From NCBI GenBank assembly GCA_017937025.1, contig JAGBEJ010000006.1, positions 62,001-126,000 on the forward strand: a stretch of 64,000 bases of DNA, given 5' to 3'. This document shows positions 58,482 through 64,000 of the stretch, piece after piece (position 1 is the first letter of the stretch; every line of letters starts with the position of its first letter). The notes under the pieces were generated by a model that was not told the DNA's origin, did not search any database, and was given only the letters and a program-made list of their open reading frames with translations. Both the position numbers and the translations under genes were made by a program. Source of the stretch: Paludibacteraceae bacterium (GTDB taxonomy: Bacteria; Bacteroidota; Bacteroidia; Bacteroidales; Paludibacteraceae).

Positions 58482-60509
58482 TTACTTGCCTAAGAATGAT
58501 TTCACCTCGTTATAGACAGCCTCGGCGTTGAATCCGAACTTCTCGTCCAGCACCTTGTATGGAGCGGAGAAACCGAAGTGGTCGAGTCCGAAGACCTTGC
58601 CGTTGGCTCCTGCGAGTCCTTGCAGTGTGACAGGCAGTCCGGCAGTCAGTCCGAACACCTTTGCGCCTGAAGGAATCACGCTCTCCTGATAAGCCTTGTC
58701 CTGCTGACGGAAAAGTCCCTCGCTTGGCGCTGACACAACCTGTGCCTTGATGCCGTCCTTCTCCAGCAGCGGCAGTGCGCTGATGAGTGTTGAAACCTCG
58801 CTTCCGTTAGCCACGAGCACTACGTCTGCGTTGTCGGCTTTTCTTACGATGTAAGCGCCCTTCTTCAGCTGCAGTGCCTTGTTGTAGCCGTCTTCTGTCT
58901 CGATGTTCTTTATGTCCTGACGTGAGAATATCAGTGTGGTAGGAGTGTTGGTGTTCTCAAGCGCCGACTGCCATGCCACTGTAGTCTCGTTCACGTCGGC
59001 TGGACGAAGCACGAGCATGCTGTTTCTTCCGCTGTGGTTCTTGAGTTTCTCCAGCAGTCTGACCTGTGCCTCCTGCTCGATTGGCTGGTGTGTAGGTCCG
59101 TCCTCGCCAACGCGGAATGCGTCGTGTGTGAATACGTATATCACAGGCAGCTCCATGAGGGCTGACATTCTCATTGCTGGCTTCATGTAGTCTGAGAAAA
59201 CGAAGAATGTAGCGCACACAGGGATTATGCCGCCGTGGAGCGCCATGCCGTTCATGATGCACGCCATTGTCAGTTCGCTTACTCCGGCCTGCAGGAATGC
59301 TCCGCTGAAGTCGCCCTTCTTCATGGCGTGTGTCTTCTTCAGGAATCCGTCTGTCTTGTCGGAGTTGCTCAGGTCGGCTGAACTTACAATCATGTTGCCA
59401 ACCTTCTCTGCGAGTGTGCCGAGCACTGTTGCCGATCCGGCTCTTGTCGCCTTGTCGGCTTTCTGCTCTATGGCTGCGTAATCAATCTCAGGAGCGTTGC
59501 CTGAGAGGTATTTCTTGAGTTCTTTTGCGAGTTCTGGGTTCTGTTTCTCCCATTCAGCCTGCTTAGCCTTCTTCTCGGCTACGGTCTTTCTCAGAGCCTC
59601 GGCTCTTTCTGCGTAAAGCTCTTTTGTCTCTGGGAACAGCACGAATGGGTTCTTAGGGTCGCCGCCGATGTTCTCGATTGTCTTCTCGATGTCGGCTCCG
59701 GCAGCGCTCAGTGGCTGTCCGTGTGTCGATACCTTGCCTTCGTATGAGCTGCCGTCAGCGCCAACAGCGCCTTTCGCCATCACAGTGTGACCAATGATGA
59801 GGGTAGGGCGTTCTGTCTCTTGGTTAGCGGCTTTCAGTGCGTTGCTAATCTCCTCGGCGTTGTTGCCGTTCACTTCCATCACGTTCCAACCCCAAGCCTT
59901 GTATTTTGCGGCAGTGTCCTCGCTTGTTACCTCGGACACCTTTGTTGAGAGTTGCACGTCATTAGCGTCATAGAACATAATGAGGTTGCTCAGTCCGAGA
60001 GTTCCAGCGATACGTCCAGCGCCTTGGCTTATCTCTTCCTCAATTCCGCCGTCGCTTATGAAAGCGTAAGTCTTGTGGCTCATCCATTCGCCGAACTTAG
60101 CTACGAGGAATCTCTCTGCGATAGCCGCTCCGACAGCCATTGTGTGGCCCTGTCCGAGTGGACCGGAAGTGTTCTCGATGCCTCTCTTGAAGTTCACTTC
60201 AGGGTGACCCGGAGTTGGGCTTCCCCACTGGCGGAAGTTAGCCAGCTCTTCCATTGTGAACCTTCCTGTGAACGAAAGCACAGAGTAGAGCATTGGCGAC
60301 ATGTGGCCAGGGTCCAGGAAGAATCGGTCTCTGAACGCCCATGTAGCGTCGTCTGGGTCGTACTCTAAAAATTCCGAGAAAAGCACGTTAACAAAATCTG
60401 CTCCTCCCATTGCGCCGCCTGGGTGTCCGCTCTTCGCCTTTTCTACCATTGAGGCTGCCAAAACCCTGATGTTGTCAGCCGCTCTCTCTTGTTTTTCTCT
60501 TATGTTCAT
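58482..60509 (-). CDS. tkt: Transketolase
   Basis: A 675-residue thiamine-diphosphate enzyme of the non-oxidative pentose phosphate pathway. SGHPGGAMGGAD at residues 27-38, SDGGIEEEISQGA (TPP/Mg motif GDG-type, here SDG), and the pyrimidine domain with FTHDAFRVGEDGPTHQP and the C-terminal domain are in place. It lies 15 bases after the RNase G/E gene on the same strand, so it may be read through from there. Confidence 0.96.
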   Translation of the reverse strand: MNIREKQERAADNIRVLAASMVEKAKSGHPGGAMGGADFVNVLFSEFLEYDPDDATWAFRDRFFLDPGHMSPMLYSVLSFTGRFTMEELANFRQWGSPTPGHPEVNFKRGIENTSGPLGQGHTMAVGAAIAERFLVAKFGEWMSHKTYAFISDGGIEEEISQGAGRIAGTLGLSNLIMFYDANDVQLSTKVSEVTSEDTAAKYKAWGWNVMEVNGNNAEEISNALKAANQETERPTLIIGHTVMAKGAVGADGSSYEGKVSTHGQPLSAAGADIEKTIENIGGDPKNPFVLFPETKELYAERAEALRKTVAEKKAKQAEWEKQNPELAKELKKYLSGNAPEIDYAAIEQKADKATRAGSATVLGTLAEKVGNMIVSSADLSNSDKTDGFLKKTHAMKKGDFSGAFLQAGVSELTMACIMNGMALHGGIIPVCATFFVFSDYMKPAMRMSALMELPVIYVFTHDAFRVGEDGPTHQPIEQEAQVRLLEKLKNHSGRNSMLVLRPADVNETTVAWQSALENTNTPTTLIFSRQDIKNIETEDGYNKALQLKKGAYIVRKADNADVVLVANGSEVSTLISALPLLEKDGIKAQVVSAPSEGLFRQQDKAYQESVIPSGAKVFGLTAGLPVTLQGLAGANGKVFGLDHFGFSAPYKVLDEKFGFNAEAVYNEVKSFLGK

Positions 60510-60524
60510 TTTGTATGTTTGGTT

Positions 60525-62102
60525 TTATTGTAATCTTTCCATTTCCTCCTTCAGATCAATCTCCTCGTTCTTAGAGGTGTAGAATTTGTATTGAAGGAAT
60601 CCCAACTTCTGCGACGCTATCACTTTGCTGCCGAATCCGTACTTGAATTTCCATTTCAGCTCCTGTGATACAAGTCCCTGCTTTATGTATGCCGCCACGA
60701 ACGGATGCACGTGCAGTCTGAAGTTCTTTATCTTGAGTTTGTTTACAATCAGGTCGATTTTGCTTTCCAGCTGGTCGGTGAATAGTATCGAAGGTCTAAT
60801 CTTGCCCTTGCCGTAGCATGTAGGGCAGGTCTCCTCGGTATCCACGTATGTCACTTGCCTTACTCTCTGCCTTGTTATCTGCATTACGCAGAACTTGCTG
60901 AGCGGTAGTACGTTATGTTTCGCGCGGTCGTCAGCCATCGCTTCTCTCATCTTGTCATACACAGCCTTCTTGTTTTCACTCTTGGCCATGTCGATGAAGT
61001 CGATGGATATGATTCCGCCCATGTCTCGGAGTCGGAGCTGGCGGCCGATCTCCTCGGCTGCAGCGAGGTTCACGTTCAGTGCGTTCTCCTCTTGTCCATT
61101 GGCGTTCTTGGAGCGGTTGCCGCTGTTCACGTCTATGACGTGCATGGCTTCGGTCTGCTCGATTATCAGGTAAGCGCCGTTCTTGAATGGAACAATCTTT
61201 CCGAATGATGATTTAATCTGCTTTGTGAGAGCGAAGTGGTCGAATATAGGAGTGTCTCCCTCGTAGAGTTTGACAATGTTCTTTTTTTCTGGCGAGATGA
61301 GTCCTATGTAGTTCTTTATCTCGTTGTAGAAATCCCTGTCGTTTACGGTTACCGACTGGAAATTCTCGTTGAAGATGTCTCTGATGATGCCGACTGTGCG
61401 GCCGATTTCCTCGCCTACGAGCGCCACGCCTTTCGATGCCTGGGTCTTTCTGATGGTGTTCTCCCATCTCTCCACGAGCACGTTCAGCTCGTTGTCCAGC
61501 TCGGCTGCGCCCTTGTTTTCGGCCACTGTTCTTATTATCACGCCGAAGCCCTTAGGCTTGATGCTCTGTATGAGCTGTTTGAGGCGGTTTTTCTCTTCGT
61601 GGCTCTTGATTTTCTGGCTTACCGACACCTTGTCGCTGAACGGGATGAGCACAAGGAATCGTCCTGCGATGGACAGTTCGCTTGTCAGTCTCGGACCTTT
61701 GGTTGAGATAGGCTCTTTGGTTATCTGCACCAGTATCTCTTGTCCGCTCTTCAGCACATCGGCTATGGTGCCGTTCTTGTCGAGTTCGCCTGTGGATTGT
61801 TTCTTGGCTATGGCAGGGATGCGTCTTCTGTCGGAGAATGCGGCTTTGAGGTAGCCCTGCAGTGTGTGGAAATCAGGACCGAGGTCCAGATAGTGCAGGA
61901 ATGCGTCTTTGGAGTAGCCCACATCCACGAATGCGGCGTTCAGTCCGGGCATTATCTTCTTCACCCTTCCCAAATAAATGTCGCCCACGGCAAACGCGTT
62001 GGACAATCGTCCCTCTCGGTGAAGCTCCACAAGCTTGTGGTCTTCGGCGAGCGCCGTTGTCACTTCTGTCTTGGCTACTTCTATTACTAATTCGCTGTTC
62101 AC
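60525..62102 (-). CDS. rng: Ribonuclease G/E
   Basis: A 525-residue endoribonuclease for rRNA and mRNA processing. The S1-like RNA-binding start (VGDIYLGRVKKIMPGLNAAFVDVGYSKDAFLH in sense), the catalytic acid region AMHVIDVNSGNRS, the SIDFIDMAK motif and the zinc-link CPTCYGKGK are present. It starts with GTG (62102). There is no long C-terminal degradosome scaffold. A stable hairpin in its upstream leader (62141-62193) may control expression. Confidence 0.94.
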   Translation of the reverse strand: MNSELVIEVAKTEVTTALAEDHKLVELHREGRLSNAFAVGDIYLGRVKKIMPGLNAAFVDVGYSKDAFLHYLDLGPDFHTLQGYLKAAFSDRRRIPAIAKKQSTGELDKNGTIADVLKSGQEILVQITKEPISTKGPRLTSELSIAGRFLVLIPFSDKVSVSQKIKSHEEKNRLKQLIQSIKPKGFGVIIRTVAENKGAAELDNELNVLVERWENTIRKTQASKGVALVGEEIGRTVGIIRDIFNENFQSVTVNDRDFYNEIKNYIGLISPEKKNIVKLYEGDTPIFDHFALTKQIKSSFGKIVPFKNGAYLIIEQTEAMHVIDVNSGNRSKNANGQEENALNVNLAAAEEIGRQLRLRDMGGIISIDFIDMAKSENKKAVYDKMREAMADDRAKHNVLPLSKFCVMQITRQRVRQVTYVDTEETCPTCYGKGKIRPSILFTDQLESKIDLIVNKLKIKNFRLHVHPFVAAYIKQGLVSQELKWKFKYGFGSKVIASQKLGFLQYKFYTSKNEEIDLKEEMERLQ

Positions 62103-62140
62103 TTTTTATTCAGTTCCTTATTCTTCTTTTGTAATAAAAC

Positions 62141-62193
62141 AAAGAAACAAACTTAAAGCCTATATTCTATGTGAGCATCAAGCTTGTTTCTTT
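62141..62193 (-). promoter_or_regulatory. Hairpin in the RNase G leader
   Basis: AAAGAAACAAACTT (62141-62154) pairs with AAGCTTGTTTCTTT (62180-62193), 13 of 14 positions, with a 25-base loop. On the minus strand it is followed by a T-rich stretch. It could act as an attenuator or as a target for RNase G self-control. Confidence 0.4.
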
Positions 62194-62231
62194 ATTCGTT
62201 TGACCTTAAGCATTAAGGCAGACACAAATGA

Positions 62232-62321
62232 TTATTTTTTCTTATGTCTGTTCTTGCGCAGTCTCTTTTTTCTCTTGTGAGTAGACATTTTATGTCTTTT
62301 TCTCTTTTTTCCGCTTGGCAT
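62232..62321 (-). CDS. 29-residue AURKAIP1/COX24 (mS38)-like basic protein
   Basis: Only 29 codons. The product MPSGKKRKRHKMSTHKRKKR... is almost all lysine, arginine and histidine, the form of the small Bacteroidetes proteins with the AURKAIP1/COX24 domain, related to mitochondrial ribosomal protein mS38. It probably binds rRNA. It lies between HU and the RNase G/E gene, a fixed order in this phylum. Confidence 0.85.
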   Translation of the reverse strand: MPSGKKRKRHKMSTHKRKKRLRKNRHKKK

Positions 62322-62385
62322 AACTTTAAAGTTTTAGTTATTATTTATGAAGTTGATTCCTTTTTTCTTGTTTCCCTGATCTGAT

Positions 62386-62658
62386 TTACTTAATCATGTC
62401 ATTGAAAGTCTTCGCAGGCTTGAATGATGGGATGTTGTGCTCAGGTATCACGATAGAAGTGTTCTTGCTAATGTTACGTGCAGTCTTCTTTGCGCGCTTT
62501 TTGATTACGAAACTTCCGAAACCGCGGAGATAAACGTTGTCACCGTTAGCCATAGACTCTTTTACCTTGTCCATGAAAGACTCAACACTCTTCAAAACAG
62601 TAATCTTGTCAATACCTGTCTCTTTTGCAATCTGTGATACAATATCAGCCTTTGTCAT
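62386..62658 (-). CDS. HU family DNA-binding protein
   Basis: A 90-residue nucleoid protein. The pattern MTKADIVSQIAKETG, GFGSFVIKKRAKKTARN and PEHNIPSFKPAKTF is that of HU/IHF-type proteins; the arm proline is replaced by a typical Bacteroidetes variant. It is the first gene of a minus-strand string leading to the small basic protein and RNase G/E. Confidence 0.93.
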   Translation of the reverse strand: MTKADIVSQIAKETGIDKITVLKSVESFMDKVKESMANGDNVYLRGFGSFVIKKRAKKTARNISKNTSIVIPEHNIPSFKPAKTFNDMIK

Positions 62659-62743
62659 TGTTTTGCTTTCTTATATTAATGTTATATGAAATTCTTGAAT
62701 AGCAGTAATCGGGTAGTTTCCCCGTTTTTCTGTTTTCGGACTG

Positions 62744-62775
62744 CAAATGTAGAGATTTTTTATTTCAATTCACAA
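62744..62775 (-). promoter_or_regulatory. Promoter of the HU gene
   Basis: The minus strand reads TACATTTG (62751-62744), preceded after 21 bases by TTG (62775-62773). The start codon is 86 bases downstream. Confidence 0.5.
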
Positions 62776-62802
62776 TAAACGGACCTAAAAAAATAGAACA
62801 TA

Positions 62803-62895
62803 ATGAATTACGCTCGCGGCCGCCCTTTGCTGTGGGCTTATGCGGTCTTAAGTGTCTGGATGTTTTTGCTTTATGGTGCTGTCTCTCAGTATTGA
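62803..62895 (+). CDS. 30-residue predicted membrane peptide
   Basis: A short frame, MNYARGRPLLWAYAVLSVWM..., with a basic N-terminus (two arginines) and one hydrophobic helix (about residues 8-27), ending QY. It is divergent from HU, and its stop codon is three bases before the terminator at 62898, which suggests it is a real gene. Function unknown. Confidence 0.4.
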   Translation: MNYARGRPLLWAYAVLSVWMFLLYGAVSQY

Positions 62896-62897
62896 AA

Positions 62898-62930
62898 CGA
62901 AAAAAGGGAACATTCTGCGTTCCCCTTTGT
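62898..62930. terminator. Terminator between the small membrane ORF and the PepSY-like gene
   Basis: GGGAAC pairs with GTTCCC around ATTCTGC, with A6 before and CTTTG after; it works best on the minus strand, for the PepSY-like gene, and may also serve the plus-strand peptide. Confidence 0.75.
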
Positions 62931-63009
62931 TCTGTGTTAGTTCGCTTTTTTATTGGCGTTTGATGATTTTGCGACGGTATAGGATTATGGAGAATGGACT
63001 CCAGTGCGG

Positions 63010-63438
63010 TTAATCGTCTATTTTTATTACTTCGCCTTGATGGTTGAACTTCAGGTCGAGGCCATTTGACATCTCCACTTCGTAGCCGAAGCGCTTCTTC
63101 TCGATTTTTGTGGCGTAAGCGCCGCTGAAGTTCAATTCAATGTATTGTCTTGCGAATAGCGGAAGCAGAGCGTCGGGCAGCATGCTGTTTTCGCAGTCCA
63201 CTTTTGTCCAGTTGCCTTTGTTGTCAAAGTCCACGTCGGTGCCGTTGTTCAGCTTCACCTCGTATTTGCCAGCCTCTTTCTCTGCGAAGATGATGCGTTG
63301 ATTGGCGAAGTGCTCATCGACAAAAGTTTTCGCGGCTGCCGGAAGCTTCTCGGCTGGGATTGGGCGTCCGCCAGCGAGGCAGATGCCGGAAAATATAACG
63401 CCGACGATAGTGGTAAGGATTAGTTTTTTCATTTTCAT
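63010..63438 (-). CDS. Periplasmic PepSY-like (DUF2874) protein
   Basis: A 142-residue exported protein: signal peptide (residues 1-22, ending CLAGG) and two PepSY-like repeats, each with a KYEVKLNNGTDVDFDNKG-type strand pair (also FGYEVEMSNGLDLKFNHQG). These domains inhibit or modulate periplasmic enzymes in some cases. No metal site is evident. Confidence 0.8.
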   Translation of the reverse strand: MKMKKLILTTIVGVIFSGICLAGGRPIPAEKLPAAAKTFVDEHFANQRIIFAEKEAGKYEVKLNNGTDVDFDNKGNWTKVDCENSMLPDALLPLFARQYIELNFSGAYATKIEKKRFGYEVEMSNGLDLKFNHQGEVIKIDD

Positions 63439-63566
63439 AAGTCATTAATCATTAAAGGTTAACTCACAAATATAAGTAAGAGTTATGAGATTGCGCGCGC
63501 ATTTTCTTTGGAAAAAAGCAAACCGTGAAATGTTTTTAATGGCAGGGGAGCAGTGCGGATATTTGC

Positions 63567-63574
63567 TATCTTTG
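63567..63574 (+). promoter_or_regulatory. Putative -7 box of ribE
   Basis: TATCTTTG is a full -7 consensus match 30 bases before the ribE start codon. No FMN riboswitch pattern was recognised in the short leader. Confidence 0.5.
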
Positions 63575-63604
63575 CGCCTATACAAATTAAAAGAAAGGAA
63601 AATC

Positions 63605-64000
63605 ATGTTTTCAGGAATAGTAGAAGAGGCTGGTGTGGTTAAAAGCCTTGTGAAGGAGGGCGACAACCTGCACATAACAGTGAAATGCTCTTTTGTGAAT
63701 GAGTTGAAGATCGACCAGTCGGTGGCTCATAACGGTGTCTGCCTTACAGTGGTGAAACTCGGCGACGATTCATATACCGTGACAGCGATAAAGGAAACGC
63801 TCATGAGGAGCAATCTTGGCGCGCTGAAGGAGGGCGACTTGGTGAATCTTGAGCGCAGCATGTGCATGAACGGACGTCTGGACGGACACATCGTGCAGGG
63901 GCACGTGGACACGACGGCGGTCTGCACCAGCGTGACCGACGAGAACGGCAGCCACGTATTCACATTCAAGTACGATGTGCCTGCGGAGCTCAAGCGCAAG
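63605..64000 (+). CDS. ribE: Riboflavin synthase, partial
   Basis: The first 132 codons of riboflavin synthase, cut by the right edge. It converts two lumazines into riboflavin and its diamine. MFSGIVEEAG at the start, SVAHNGVCLTVV, ERSMCMNGRLDGHIVQGHVD and the lumazine-binding repeat structure are present (first barrel complete, second begun). Confidence 0.95.
   Translation, partial: MFSGIVEEAGVVKSLVKEGDNLHITVKCSFVNELKIDQSVAHNGVCLTVVKLGDDSYTVTAIKETLMRSNLGALKEGDLVNLERSMCMNGRLDGHIVQGHVDTTAVCTSVTDENGSHVFTFKYDVPAELKRK

Overview
The window is a piece of a Bacteroidota (order Bacteroidales) chromosome. Three lines of evidence support this: promoters of the TTTG / TAnnTTTG type, Bacteroidales-specific families (GldD, GldE, DUF3109, DUF4286, an archaeal-type GGGP synthase-like enzyme, the M49 peptidase) and secreted enzymes that end in type IX secretion (T9SS) style sorting domains. 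The pectinases hint at a gut or rumen plant-fibre degrader. No genus can be assigned from the sequence alone.

Layout. 1-11.6 kb: the start of a zinc metallopeptidase, purA, an AlkD-like protein, tRNA-His, a TSP3/OmpA outer-membrane protein with a lipoprotein, a RecD2-like helicase, then rsmD-DUF4286-ruvC-DUF3109. 11.6-15.4 kb: lysC-lysA-glycosyltransferase operon on the minus strand. 15.5-19.6 kb: yebC, an exported protein and a DPP III-type (M49) peptidase. 19.7-26.6 kb: a pectin-degradation locus of three exported proteins with C-terminal sorting domains (a DUF3616-like protein, a PL9 and a PL1 pectate lyase). 26.7-38.4 kb: mscL, small envelope proteins, recA, tRNA-Glu, a GGGPS-PPTase-gldD-gldE-ssb cluster, menA and a RelA/SpoT-type (p)ppGpp enzyme whose hydrolase site looks dead. 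38.6-42.8 kb: aguA-aguB-gltA and an HD protein. 42.8-46.5 kb: an AT-rich accessory patch with a WYL-domain protein and a 969-residue SF1 helicase. 46.7-54.2 kb: ZIP transporter, exported EEP-family enzyme, acyl-CoA ligase and a two-gene radical-SAM DNA repair module. 54.2-58.4 kb: an accessory island. 58.4-64 kb: transketolase, RNase G/E, a 29-residue basic protein, HU, a PepSY-like protein and the start of ribE.

The most interesting region is the 4.2 kb AT-rich island at 54203-58403. It holds a small HTH regulator, a 47-codon precursor peptide, a lasso-type B2 leader peptidase, a lasso-cyclase-like asparagine synthetase homologue, an ATP-grasp enzyme and a small membrane protein: a compact RiPP cluster of lasso-peptide type with an unusual gene complement. 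Its ends carry a 21/23-bp direct repeat that copies the 3' end of the preceding DNA-repair gene, and the two mismatches are synonymous codon changes, which points to integration at that gene's 3' end. Two copies of a 44-bp element, each with a TGTAG-N9-CTACA inverted repeat, sit upstream of the regulator gene and upstream of the precursor. Both lie at the same distance from a -7 promoter box, suggesting autoregulation and co-regulation. The island also contains a long rod-shaped RNA with a terminator that resembles 6S RNA.
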